NCBI GenBank assembly: GCA_964531285.1
Contig: CAZHDI010000023.1
Coordinates: forward strand, 1 to 41,140
DNA from: CAZHDI01 sp964531285
GTDB lineage: Bacteria > Pseudomonadota > Alphaproteobacteria > JAJFIK01
DNA: 41,140 nt
Direction: 5' to 3'
The notes beneath the pieces are model-generated. The model was not told where the DNA came from and did no database searches. It saw only the letters and a program-made list of their open reading frames with translations. A program made the translations under genes and the position numbers. Positions 17,787 through 25,818 of this stretch are shown here, piece after piece. Each line of letters opens with the position of its first letter. Position 1 is the stretch's first letter.

Positions 17787-17816
17787 AATATAGGCGCACA
17801 GGTTATCATTCGTCAT
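17787..17816 (-). promoter_or_regulatory. Candidate promoter for gltA
   Basis: On the minus strand ATGACG (17816-17811) and TATATT (17792-17787) are separated by 18 bases. The -10 is good, the -35 is weak. It lies about 230 bases upstream of the gltA start, in the 327-bp gltX-gltA spacer 17558-17884, where no credible gene was seen. Confidence 0.3.
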
Positions 17817-17884
17817 CATTTCCGCGTGCTTGCCGGCCTGCGGCTGTGAAATCCGCTCGCCGCCCCGCGTTTTTCCGATGTGTC

Positions 17885-19288
17885 CTACTCTGTTTGATCG
17901 TTGATACGGGCCAGCGTTTCATCTCTGCCGAGTGCGACAAGAACGTCCGACAGGCCCGGCGATTGAGGCGTTCCGGTCACCGCCGCGCGCAGCGGCTGGG
18001 CGACCTGGCCGAATTTGAGGCCCTCGGCCTCCGCAAAGGTCCGCAAACCGGCTTCGATGGTCTCGCCGTCCCAGGAGTCGAGCGCGCCCAGTGCGGCGGC
18101 CAATCGGACCAGCATGGTGCGGGCGTCCGCCGTGAGATGTTTTGCCGAGGCCGGCTCGATGGGGATCGGCCGGGCGGCAACCAGGAACCGGGCGCCGTCG
18201 CCCAGATCGTGGATCGTCTTGGCGCGGTCCGCCAGGGCCGGCCAGGCCCGCATCACCCGTTCTTTTTCGCCCAGATCCAGCGTTTTGCCGGCGGCCTCGG
18301 TCAGCCGCGATTCGATCAGCGGAAAGAGGGCGTCCGGATCGCCGGTCTTCAAGTAATGACTGTTCACATGGTTCAGCTTGTCGAAATCGAGCTGGGCCGG
18401 GGATTTCTTCAGCCCGGTCAGGTCGAACCAGCCAATCGCCTCCTCGGTGGAGAAAATCTCGTCATCGCCATGGGCCCAGCCCAGGCGCGCGAGATAGTTC
18501 CGCATGGTCTCGGGCAGATAGCCCATGTCGCGGTAGCCCTCGACGCCGAGCGCGCCATGGCGCTTGGAGAGCTTCTTGCCGTCAGGGCCGTGGATCAGCG
18601 GCACATGGCCGTAGGTCGGCACCGGCCAGCCCATGGCCTCCAGGATATGGCGCTGACGCGCCGCGTTGATCAGATGATCGTCGCCCCGCAGCACATGCGT
18701 GACGCCCATATCGTGATCGTCCACCACAACCGCGAGCATGTAAGTCGGCGTGCCGTCCGAGCGCAGCAGGACCATGTCGTCCAGCTGCTCATTGGCGATC
18801 TCAACCGGCCCCTGAACCACATCCTCGATGATCGTGCTGCCGGCTTGAGGGGCTTTCAGGCGGACCACAAAGGGCGCGCCGTCCGGGGCCTCGGCGGGGT
18901 CCCGGTCGCGCCAGGCGAAGCGCAGGGGCGTGTTGGTTTCCCGCGCCGCCGCGCGCAGGTTCTCCAGGTCCTCCGGTGTCGCATAACAGCGATAGGCTTG
19001 GCCTGCCTCCAGCAGGGCCTGCGCCACCTCGGCATGCCGCGCGGCGCGGGCGGACTGGTAAACGACCTCCTCGTCCCAATCGAGCCCGAGCCAGCGCATG
19101 CCGGTCAAAATCGCCTGGATCGCCTCGTCGGTGGAGCGCTCCCGGTCGGTATCCTCGATCCGCAGGCGAAACTGGCCGCCGCAATGGCGCGCATAGAGCC
19201 AGGAAAACAGCGCCGTGCGCGCGCTGCCGATATGCAAAAATCCGGTCGGCGACGGCGCGAACCGCGTGACGACGGTGGTCTCTCCCAT
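17885..19288 (-). CDS. gltX: Glutamate--tRNA ligase
   Basis: GltX charges tRNA-Glu with glutamate in the cytoplasm. The 467-residue class I synthetase has FAPSPTGFLHIGSART, whose HIG part at residues 19-21 is the HIGH motif, IEDTDRERST at 44-53, and the second signature KLSKRHG (239-245) in place of KMSKS. The C-terminal alpha-helical anticodon-binding part is complete. Start ATG 19288 has GGAGG upstream. Many alphaproteobacteria have two gltX genes, and some charge tRNA-Gln through one of them; the sequence does not tell which type this is. Citrate synthase follows downstream on the same strand. Confidence 0.97.
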   Translation of the reverse strand: MGETTVVTRFAPSPTGFLHIGSARTALFSWLYARHCGGQFRLRIEDTDRERSTDEAIQAILTGMRWLGLDWDEEVVYQSARAARHAEVAQALLEAGQAYRCYATPEDLENLRAAARETNTPLRFAWRDRDPAEAPDGAPFVVRLKAPQAGSTIIEDVVQGPVEIANEQLDDMVLLRSDGTPTYMLAVVVDDHDMGVTHVLRGDDHLINAARQRHILEAMGWPVPTYGHVPLIHGPDGKKLSKRHGALGVEGYRDMGYLPETMRNYLARLGWAHGDDEIFSTEEAIGWFDLTGLKKSPAQLDFDKLNHVNSHYLKTGDPDALFPLIESRLTEAAGKTLDLGEKERVMRAWPALADRAKTIHDLGDGARFLVAARPIPIEPASAKHLTADARTMLVRLAAALGALDSWDGETIEAGLRTFAEAEGLKFGQVAQPLRAAVTGTPQSPGLSDVLVALGRDETLARINDQTE

Positions 19289-19346
19289 CAGGTCCTCCGG
19301 GCGCGCGCCCTTTATTTATTGCACTGCACAGGACTTCTCCCGCGGT

Positions 19347-19496
19347 CTTAGAGGCCTCTTGGAAATGCGCTTTAGGGCGCATTTCCAAGTGCCAGGCCGG
19401 CCCGCTTCCCCTCCCGACCACCCAAAAGGGTACCCTGATCGGGTGGTCGGGAGGGGGAGTGGGCCGGTGATGCCCTACTTCCAAATGGGCTCTTAG
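19347..19496. mobile_element. 150-bp hairpin repeat element, copy 1 (MITE/REP-like)
   Basis: A non-coding element bounded on both sides by the direct pentamer CTTAG (19347-19351 and 19492-19496). Just inside the pentamers lie imperfect inverted ends (left AGGCCTCTTGGAA, right complement AGCCCATTTGGAA, 10 of 13 positions equal). Inside are a perfect 13-bp stem (CTTGGAAATGCGC at 19358-19370 with its complement at 19377-19389) and a larger 27-bp inverted repeat. A second, shorter relative lies at 38816-38915; the two share GGCGCATTTCC and AGTGGGCCGGTGATGCC exactly. No transposase is encoded, so any mobility would need help in trans. It sits between the divergent gltX and hydrolase genes, in the 356-bp stretch 19289-19644, which has no gene. 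Confidence 0.75.
19397..19467. repeat. 27-bp near-perfect inverted repeat inside copy 1
   Basis: The arms 19397-19423 and 19441-19467 are inverse complements with 25 of 27 positions identical; the two differences would be G-U pairs in RNA, so a transcript could pair along all 27 positions. The 17-base loop contains the palindrome GGGTACCC. Most of this structure is absent from the 100-bp relative at 38816-38915. No T run follows on either strand, so it is not a typical terminator. Confidence 0.9.
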
Positions 19497-19644
19497 CACA
19501 GGATCGGACCCCTTTGCCAAAACGCTGGTAATGCGGATGATCGGGCCAGGATAAAGACAACCGCAGGGACCAGGGCAAGGTCCATGGCGTCGCGGTTCGG
19601 CTCGATGACCGTTGCGGGAGATTGAAGAAGGGAGGTTGTAATCG

Positions 19645-20532
19645 ATGCTGGCTCAACCGGACGCTGGGACTACCGAAATGATAGAGGCGAACGGCCTCCA
19701 CTTTGAGACCGCGGTGCTGGGCACGGGCCAGAAGCTGGCGCTGTGCCTGCACGGCTTTCCGGAAACCAATTTCTCCTGGCGTTACCAGATGCCGCTCCTG
19801 GCCGAGGCGGGTTACACGGTGTGGGCGCCCAACTTGCGCGGCTATGGCCGGTCCTCGCGCCCGGACCGTGTTGCCGATTACCGGCTGCCGCATCTCCTGG
19901 ACGATGTTGCCGGTCTGATGGACACGGCGACCGCCCGCGGGCTGACGCCATCGCTTCTGATGGCCCATGACTGGGGCGGCCTCATCGCATGGGCCTTCGT
20001 GTTGCGCCGGGTCCGCCCGCTGGAGCGGTTCGTCATTGTGAACATTCCGCACCCCGCCATTGCCCTCGCTCGGGCCCGGACCCTCGCGCAGATCAAAAAG
20101 TCCTGGTACATCCTGTTCTTCCAGCTCCCCGGGATTCCCGAATGGTCCTTGATGCGCAACGATGCCGAAGCCATCGACCGGATCTTCACCGAAACGGTCT
20201 GCAACCCCTCCCGCTTTCCGCCTGAGGTGCGCCGCGTGTTCCGTGACAATGCGCTGATCCCGGGCTGTGCCCGCGCCATGGTCAACTACTACCGGGCCAA
20301 TATGGGCCATGGCGATATGCGCGCCTTTCTCGCCGAGCCGCTCTCGACGGATGTGCCCACACTGATGATCTGGGGCGAGGAAGATGTGGCCCTGGGCAAG
20401 GATCTGACCATCGGCACCGAGCGCTATGTGTCGGATCTGACGCTCGACTATCTGCCGGGCGTGTCCCATTGGGCCCAGCAGGAAGCCCCGGAAACCGTCA
20501 ATGCCGCGATCCGGGCATGGCTGAAAGGCTGA
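19645..20532 (+). CDS. Alpha/beta-hydrolase, epoxide-hydrolase-like
   Basis: A cytoplasmic alpha/beta-hydrolase of 295 residues without a signal peptide. The oxyanion-hole motif HGFPE is at 36-40 and the nucleophile motif AHDWGG at 107-112, with Asp109 as nucleophile rather than Ser. The likely acid is Asp247 in WGEEDVAL and the base His275 in GVSHWAQQEAP. An Asp nucleophile with HGFPE points to epoxide hydrolase or haloalkane/haloacetate dehalogenase; substrate is not determinable. GAAGGGAGG lies nine bases before the ATG, a strong ribosome-binding site. The end overlaps the comEC start by 16 bases. Its promoter region includes repeat copy 1. Confidence 0.88.
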   Translation: MLAQPDAGTTEMIEANGLHFETAVLGTGQKLALCLHGFPETNFSWRYQMPLLAEAGYTVWAPNLRGYGRSSRPDRVADYRLPHLLDDVAGLMDTATARGLTPSLLMAHDWGGLIAWAFVLRRVRPLERFVIVNIPHPAIALARARTLAQIKKSWYILFFQLPGIPEWSLMRNDAEAIDRIFTETVCNPSRFPPEVRRVFRDNALIPGCARAMVNYYRANMGHGDMRAFLAEPLSTDVPTLMIWGEEDVALGKDLTIGTERYVSDLTLDYLPGVSHWAQQEAPETVNAAIRAWLKG

Positions 20533-22700
20533 CCGGCCCGCTGCTTGCGCGCGGGCGCGCCGCTCTTGGGCGGCCCGGCGCCCTCTTGTCCGCCGTGTGC
20601 GGAGGGCTTCTGGCCGAACGCGCCCGGTGGACCCTGTGGCTCCCGGTGGGGTTCGGTGCGGGTATTGCCGTTTATTTTTCCCTCAAATTCGAACCGCCGC
20701 TTTGGCCCGGTGCCGCGGTCACGGTCCTCCTCGCGGTTGCCGCCTTTGGGGCACGGCACCGGGATCTCCTGCGGGTGCCTCTGACGGCGGCCCTGATCGT
20801 GACTGCCGGCTTCGCCATGGCCGCTTGGCGGACCCAGCAGGTGGCGGCACCGGTGATCGAGCGGGCCACCGGTGCGCTGGCGGTGACCGGCACGCTGGTC
20901 CGAATCGAACGCCAGAGCGCGGGTCGGGCGCGCCTGACCCTGACGCCGCGCAGGATCGGCTCCTGGGCGCCGGAGACTCTGCCCGTCCGGGTGCGGATCA
21001 CCGTGCGCTCGCGCGCCGAGACCCTGCGCCCCGGGGATCTCGTCCGGGTGCGTGCCCGTCTGATGCCGCCCGGGGCGCCGGCCGCGCCGGGGGCGTTCGA
21101 TTTCGCGCGCATGGCTTGGTATGACCGGCTCGGCGGGGTCGGCTACGCGGTTGGTCCGCCGGAGCGTCTGGAGGCCGGCGCAAAGGACGGCTGGGCAACC
21201 GGCGTTGCGCGCTGGCGCGATGCCATCAGCACCCGGATCAGGGATCATCTGCCGGGTCCCGAAGGCGGCATCGCTGCCGCCGTGATGACCGGCGAGCGCA
21301 GCGGCGTGACCGACGCCGATTGGGAGGCCTTGCGGCGCACCGGGCTGGCACATCTCATGGCAATCTCGGGCCTGCACATGACCGCCATATCCCTGCTGGT
21401 GTTCGGCGTAGTGCGTTACGGCCTCGCCTTGATCGAGCCGGTCGCGCTGACCCAGCCGGTCAAGAAATGGGCGGCCGTCGCTGCCGCCGTCGCGGCGCTC
21501 GGTTATCTGATTCTATCGGGTGCGTCGGTATCGACCCAGCGCGCGTTCATCATGGTGCTGATCGCCATGGGCGCCATCCTGGCCGACCGGCCGGTGTTTT
21601 CCCTGCGCACTGTCGCGCTGGCGGCCTTGCTGATTCTGGTTCTCGCGCCGGAAAGCCTGATCGGTGCGGGCTTTCAGATGTCGTTCGCGGCCGTGACCGC
21701 CCTCATTGCGGCCTATGAGGCCTGGCGGCGGGTGCGGCCCGATCATTGGATGGTCGGGCGCGGGCCGGTTCTCACCGTTATGGGATCTCTCGGCGGCATC
21801 GCCATGACCACCGTCATCGCCAGTCTCGCTGTGGCGCCCTTCGCAGCCTATCATTTCAACCGGCTTGGGCTTTATGACCTTCTGGCCAATCTGATCGCGG
21901 TGCCGATCTTCAGCATCGGCGTCATGTCATCGGCTCTGATGGCGCTGATTTTTATGCCGCTGGGTCTCGATGGCCTCTTTTTGAACCTGCTGGGTCTGGC
22001 CATCGGCGCGGTGCGTTGGACCGCCCACACGATCAGTGCCTGGCCCGGCGCGGCCGTCGGCGTGGCTGCCATGCCGGCGGCGGCCCTGGTGGCCTTTACC
22101 CTTGGCGGGCTGTGGCTGTGTCTGTGGCAGGCCCGCTGGCGCCTTGCCGGGATCCCGCTGATCCTCGCAGGATGCGTCATCGCCGGAATGACGCCGCGGC
22201 CAGTGGTCCTGATCGCCGCGGATGGCGGCGCGGTGGCGGTCCGCGACGGGACCGGCGCACTGACGCTGCCCTTCGCCCGGCGCAGCGATTACGATGAGCG
22301 CAATTGGTTGCGGCGCGATGGCCGCGATCTTGCGCCTCGCGATGCGGTGCGCCTTATCGAAGAAGCGGCCGGCTGGGCCGAGCCGGGACTCTGGCGCTGC
22401 GACCGCGCGGGCTGCGCCGTGCCGATCACGAGGCCTCCCGATGGGGCCCCGGCGCTCCTGGCCTATGCCCGCAGTCTCGACGCGCTGAACCTTGATTGCG
22501 CCCGGGCGGATCTGGTGATCAGCGCGGTGCCGGTGCGCGGGACCTGCGCTGTGCCCGGGCCCGTGATCGACCGGTTCGATCTGTGGTGGGCGGGCGCCCA
22601 TGCCGTGCACTGGACGGGCACGGGCTGGCGGGTGGAAACGGCGCGGGCTGAACGGGGCGAGCGGCCCTGGGTCCTGCCGCGCGCCCCGTCTCACTTATAG
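20517..22700 (+). CDS. comEC: ComEC/Rec2-family membrane protein without a recognisable nuclease domain
   Basis: ComEC proteins form the inner-membrane channel for single-stranded DNA uptake in transformation. The 727-residue protein has an N-terminal pair of helices, a soluble OB-like segment (DUF4131-like) and the competence domain with HLMAISGLHM at residues 279-288, LSGASVSTQRAF and GFQMSFAAV. The last about 170 residues contain no His-rich metallo-beta-lactamase motif, so a nuclease function is not visible. The ATG at 20517 is the first Met with a plausible mature N terminus; an in-frame ATG at 20469 would overlap the hydrolase by 64 bases. The TAG stop lies in a 15-bp tandem repeat shared with the end of lexA. 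Confidence 0.9.
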   Translation: MAERLTGPLLARGRAALGRPGALLSAVCGGLLAERARWTLWLPVGFGAGIAVYFSLKFEPPLWPGAAVTVLLAVAAFGARHRDLLRVPLTAALIVTAGFAMAAWRTQQVAAPVIERATGALAVTGTLVRIERQSAGRARLTLTPRRIGSWAPETLPVRVRITVRSRAETLRPGDLVRVRARLMPPGAPAAPGAFDFARMAWYDRLGGVGYAVGPPERLEAGAKDGWATGVARWRDAISTRIRDHLPGPEGGIAAAVMTGERSGVTDADWEALRRTGLAHLMAISGLHMTAISLLVFGVVRYGLALIEPVALTQPVKKWAAVAAAVAALGYLILSGASVSTQRAFIMVLIAMGAILADRPVFSLRTVALAALLILVLAPESLIGAGFQMSFAAVTALIAAYEAWRRVRPDHWMVGRGPVLTVMGSLGGIAMTTVIASLAVAPFAAYHFNRLGLYDLLANLIAVPIFSIGVMSSALMALIFMPLGLDGLFLNLLGLAIGAVRWTAHTISAWPGAAVGVAAMPAAALVAFTLGGLWLCLWQARWRLAGIPLILAGCVIAGMTPRPVVLIAADGGAVAVRDGTGALTLPFARRSDYDERNWLRRDGRDLAPRDAVRLIEEAAGWAEPGLWRCDRAGCAVPITRPPDGAPALLAYARSLDALNLDCARADLVISAVPVRGTCAVPGPVIDRFDLWWAGAHAVHWTGTGWRVETARAERGERPWVLPRAPSHL

Positions 22701-22733
22701 CGGCCTCACTGATAGCGGCCTCACTGATAGCGG
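22691..22733. repeat. 15-bp tandem repeat at the converging comEC and lexA ends
   Basis: TCACTTATAGCGGCC (22691-22705), TCACTGATAGCGGCC (22706-22720) and the first 13 bases of a third unit (22721-22733). The first unit holds the comEC TAG stop; the third holds the lexA stop on the other strand. The unit length keeps both frames, and each unit carries stop codons on both strands. Confidence 0.9.
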
Positions 22734-23449
22734 CGCAAGAGGCCGACAAGGCGGCCCTGAACCTGAACCCGGTCGGGCCCGTAGATGCGCGTCTCATAGG
22801 CCGGATTGGCCGCCTCGAGCGCGACCCGGTTGCCGCGCGCATGAAGCCGTTTCAGGGTGGCTTCTTCGTCATCGATCAAGGCCACGACGATCTCACCGTT
22901 CTGAGCCGTGTCGGCATACTGAATAATCACCGTATCGCCGTCGAGAATACCGGCATCGATCATCGAGTCGCCCTGAACCTCCAGCGCGTAATGCGACTCA
23001 GGCCGCGACCGCAGCATGCTCATCGGCACACCGATGGAATAGGAGTCCGATTCGATGGCCTCTTTCGGCACGCCGGCGGCAATCCGCCCGCGCACCGGAA
23101 CCTCAACGCCATTGTCGAGCGCCGGAGGCGGCGGCGCACTGGCCCTCCCGCGCGTTCCTCCGCCGCGCACAATGCTGGGCGTGAAGCCGCCGCGCGGCGC
23201 CCGCGCACCGCCCGCCGGCGCGCCGCCATGGACCGCGTCGGGCAGGCGCAGCACTTCGAGCGCGCGCGCTTTATGGGCCAGCCGGCGGATAAAGCCGCGT
23301 TCCTCGAGCGCCGTAATCAGGCGGTGAATGCCCGATTTGGACCGCAGATCGAGCGCGTCCTTCATCTCGTCGAAGGACGGCGACACCCCGGTCTCCCGGA
23401 TGCGTTCATGGATGAACATGAGCAGTTCATGTTGCTTGGGGGTCAGCAT
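22721..23449 (-). CDS. lexA: LexA repressor
   Basis: LexA represses SOS genes and cuts itself when RecA filaments form after DNA damage. Residues 1-65 form the winged helix-turn-helix (MLTPKQHELLMFIHERI, GVSPSFDEM). Residues 72-112 are a Gly/Ala/Pro-rich linker, long for the family. The autocleavage Ala125-Gly126 lies in GRIAAGVPKE, the nucleophile is Ser162 in QGDSMIDAG and the general base Lys200 in EATLKRL. At 242 residues it exceeds E. coli LexA (about 200) mainly by the linker, which is common in alphaproteobacteria. A LexA box lies 82 bases upstream, so autoregulation is likely. moeA is upstream on the same strand. Confidence 0.97.
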   Translation of the reverse strand: MLTPKQHELLMFIHERIRETGVSPSFDEMKDALDLRSKSGIHRLITALEERGFIRRLAHKARALEVLRLPDAVHGGAPAGGARAPRGGFTPSIVRGGGTRGRASAPPPPALDNGVEVPVRGRIAAGVPKEAIESDSYSIGVPMSMLRSRPESHYALEVQGDSMIDAGILDGDTVIIQYADTAQNGEIVVALIDDEEATLKRLHARGNRVALEAANPAYETRIYGPDRVQVQGRLVGLLRRYQ

Positions 23450-23505
23450 GGCGGCCTCCGGCAGATGGCCCGGACCCGGAGCATCGGGTGGGGCGCGAGG
23501 CTTCG

Positions 23506-23520
23506 GAACAAAACCGAAAC
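23506..23520. promoter_or_regulatory. Degenerate second LexA half-site pair
   Basis: GAACAAAACCGAAAC is GAAC-N7-AAAC, one mismatch from the reverse complement of the SOS box, 10 bases from the perfect site. It could be a weaker second operator or chance. Confidence 0.35.
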
Positions 23521-23530
23521 AGTTATTTCT

Positions 23531-23545
23531 GTTCTAGTTTGGTTC
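23531..23545. promoter_or_regulatory. LexA (SOS) box upstream of lexA
   Basis: GTTCTAGTTTGGTTC matches exactly the alphaproteobacterial SOS operator GTTC-N7-GTTC. It lies between the moeA stop (23565) and the lexA start (23449), in the right place for LexA to control its own gene. Confidence 0.85.
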
Positions 23546-23564
23546 CATTACCGGGTCAAGCGCT

Positions 23565-24827
23565 TTATCGAGACGCCCTGTCGGTTTTACCAGACGGGCT
23601 AGAGATCTGTTGCACGTCGTCCCAATCGGATTCTTGTCCTAATACCAGAACCGGCACGGTCTCGCCGGCGGCGGCGGCCGGCGCGCCGGGCGGCCGGATG
23701 ATCAGCGCATCGCTTTGTGCGAAGACAGCCAGCATGGCGCTGTCTTGAACCGGAAACGCCTCGACGAGGGGGCCGTCCGGAGCCGGACGGAAACGGGCGC
23801 GTATGTAGTCCTGGCGCGGGCTCTCATTGGCGGCGAGCGGGCCGGCCAGGCGAAGGGGAACGGGTTTCTCGACGGCGCCGCGGCCCGCGAGCCGCGCGAT
23901 GGCCGGTTTGAGAAACAGGAGGGCGCACACCATGGTCGAGACCGGATTGCCCGGCAGCCCGATCGCGGCGCGCCCGTCGCGCCAGGCGACCATGAGCGGT
24001 TTGCCGGGCCGCATGGCGATGCGCCAGAAATCGAGCGCATAACCGGCCCGTATCAAGGCGCCCTGCACCAGATCATGATCGCCGACACTGGCCCCGCCGA
24101 GCGTGACGAGGACATCCGTGTGCCGGGCGGCGTCGATGGCCCGGTCGAGAGCGTCGTCCGTATCCGGCGCGATGCCGAGATCGATGCCCGTGCCGCCCCA
24201 GGTCTCAATGGCGGCCAGGAGCCCGTAAAGGCTCGATGCGATGGTCTGGGCGGGGCCTTTGTCCGGTCCCGGACGCACCAGCTCGGATCCGGTGGCCAAA
24301 ACGCCGATTCGGGGCGCGGGGATGACCGGCAGATCCGCATGGCCCGCCGCCGCCGCCAGGGCCAGATGGGCCGGGCTCAGACGCGTTTCGGCGTCGATCA
24401 CGGCCGCGCCCTTGGCGAAGTCTTTGCCCGCCGCGCGGATATGCCGGCCGGCCGGCCCGCCGTGCCGGATGAGGACCGATGCGTCCGATGCGTCCGCGTC
24501 TTCCTGGGGGACGACGGTATCCGCGCCGTCGGGAACCGGCGCGCCGGTGAACAGGCGCACCGCTTCGCCGGGTTGGAGGGTGCCCTCGAAGGTCTCGCCC
24601 GCGGCGATCCGTCCCCGGAGCGTCAGCCGGACGGGAAGGGCATCCAGATCGCCGGCGCGCACGGCATAGCCGTCCATGGCCGAGAGCGCGGTTTCGGGCT
24701 GGCTGTGCCGGGCAATCACACCTGCGGCGCATACCCGCCCGCGCGCATTGAGCAACGGTACGGTCTCGGGCGCCAGGGGGGCAAGGCCGGACAGCAGGCG
24801 GGCGCGGGCCTCATCGACCGGGATCAT
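23565..24827 (-). CDS. moeA: Molybdopterin molybdenumtransferase
   Basis: MoeA inserts molybdate into adenylated molybdopterin to complete the molybdenum cofactor. The protein starts MIPVDEARARLL and shows SAMDGYAVRAGDL, PEDADA-type acidic stretch, GGASVGDHDL with RPGKPLMVA, and GLPGNPVSTMV, all typical of MoeA domain 3. The ATG at 24827 (420 residues) is preferred because it fits the family N terminus and has GAGG upstream; ATG 24863 would add 12 residues. The start overlaps the end of the acetyltransferase gene by 17 bases. It is the last gene of the trp/moa cluster before lexA. Confidence 0.95.
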   Translation of the reverse strand: MIPVDEARARLLSGLAPLAPETVPLLNARGRVCAAGVIARHSQPETALSAMDGYAVRAGDLDALPVRLTLRGRIAAGETFEGTLQPGEAVRLFTGAPVPDGADTVVPQEDADASDASVLIRHGGPAGRHIRAAGKDFAKGAAVIDAETRLSPAHLALAAAAGHADLPVIPAPRIGVLATGSELVRPGPDKGPAQTIASSLYGLLAAIETWGGTGIDLGIAPDTDDALDRAIDAARHTDVLVTLGGASVGDHDLVQGALIRAGYALDFWRIAMRPGKPLMVAWRDGRAAIGLPGNPVSTMVCALLFLKPAIARLAGRGAVEKPVPLRLAGPLAANESPRQDYIRARFRPAPDGPLVEAFPVQDSAMLAVFAQSDALIIRPPGAPAAAAGETVPVLVLGQESDWDDVQQISSPSGKTDRASR

Positions 24828-25338
24828 GGGCACCGTCCTCAAGCAAGCGTTCAACGAAGACAAGATCGAGCCAGCGGCCGAACTTGTACCCGACCTCGCG
24901 GAACCGTGCGACCGGTTCGAACCCGAGCGCCGCGTGAAGGCGCAGGCTCGCCGCGTTACTTGCCTCGATGCCCCCGATCATCGCGTGAAAGCCGCGGCTG
25001 CGGGCATGGGCGATCAGCGCGCGGACGAGATCCCGGGCATGGCCCCGCCGGCGCGCGGCATCGGCCACATACACGGAATGCTCGACCGAATACCGGTAGG
25101 CGTTCCACTGATGGCGAAACCCGCCATAGCTGGCAAATCCGACGACCGTGCCGTTTTCTTCGGCCACCAGGACCGGATAGCCATCGCGCTGTTTGGCTGC
25201 GATCATCCCGGCATAGGCTTCGGCATCGACCGGGTCCAGATGAAACACCGCCGTGGTCGTGTCGATGGCATGATTATAGATCGCGCGCATCGCGTCCAAA
25301 TCGTGCGCCGTCGCTGCCCGGATATGGCCGGCGGTCAT
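24811..25338 (-). CDS. GNAT N-acetyltransferase, phosphinothricin/methionine-sulfoximine acetyltransferase type
   Basis: A 175-residue single-domain GNAT enzyme. The segments VEHSVYVADAARRRGHARDL (acetyl-CoA loop), MIGGIEASNAASLRLHAALGF and VGYKFGRWLDLVFVER are those of the PAT/MddA group, which acetylates phosphinothricin, methionine sulfoximine or methionine sulfone. The loop has RGHA where the canonical form is RGxG, an accepted Gly/Ala variant. Substrate is inference from family only. It is inserted between moaC (3 bp gap) and moeA (17 bp overlap), so it is co-transcribed with molybdenum cofactor genes, though no link in function is evident. Confidence 0.85.
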   Translation of the reverse strand: MTAGHIRAATAHDLDAMRAIYNHAIDTTTAVFHLDPVDAEAYAGMIAAKQRDGYPVLVAEENGTVVGFASYGGFRHQWNAYRYSVEHSVYVADAARRRGHARDLVRALIAHARSRGFHAMIGGIEASNAASLRLHAALGFEPVARFREVGYKFGRWLDLVFVERLLEDGAHDPGR

Positions 25339-25341
25339 GGC

Positions 25342-25818
25342 TCAGGCCTCGACATAAAGCCCGGACCGCCCGCCGTCCTTGCGCGCCAGACGGACCGCCT
25401 CGATGCGCATGGCCTTGTCCGCGGCCTTGAGCATGTCGTAGATCGTCAGGGCGGCAACCGACGCCGCCGTGAGGGCCTCCATCTCGACCCCTGTCTGTCC
25501 GGTGACCTTAGCGGCGGCGGTGATCTCCACGCAGGAGCGCTCCGCATCGAGAACAAAGTCTATCGCGACACGGGCGAGCGGCAGGGGATGGCACAGCGGG
25601 ATCAGATCCGCTGTGCGTTTGGCGGCCATGATCCCGGCAAGGCGCGCCACCCCGAGCACATCGCCCTTGTGCGCGGCACCGTCACCGATCAGCGCCAGCG
25701 TCTCGGGCGCCATGTGGATCTCGGCCTTGGCGACCGCCTCGCGCGCGGTCGGCAGCTTGTCCGACACATCGACCATGGCGGCCTGACCGGCTGCGTCGAA
25801 ATGGGTGAGCCGGGTCAC
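25342..25818 (-). CDS. moaC: Cyclic pyranopterin monophosphate synthase
   Basis: MoaC completes conversion of the MoaA product to cyclic pyranopterin monophosphate, the first stable molybdenum cofactor intermediate. The 158-residue protein has the conserved MVDVSDK, LIPLCHPLPL, VTGQTGVEMEALTAASVAALTIYDM and RIEAVRLARKDGG segments. It overlaps trpC by four bases (ATGA) and is followed after three bases by the acetyltransferase gene. No moaA is in the window. Confidence 0.97.
   Translation of the reverse strand: MTRLTHFDAAGQAAMVDVSDKLPTAREAVAKAEIHMAPETLALIGDGAAHKGDVLGVARLAGIMAAKRTADLIPLCHPLPLARVAIDFVLDAERSCVEITAAAKVTGQTGVEMEALTAASVAALTIYDMLKAADKAMRIEAVRLARKDGGRSGLYVEA

Noticed and set aside
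19326..19503. GCACAGGA direct repeats (19326-19333 and 19496-19503) as target duplication of repeat copy 1
   Set aside because: The left copy is 13 bases away from the element border, and copy 2 has no equivalent, so it may be chance.
24811..25338. The acetyltransferase as evidence of a resistance island
   Set aside because: A single GNAT gene in a biosynthetic operon with no mobile element next to it; its relatives commonly act on methionine derivatives.
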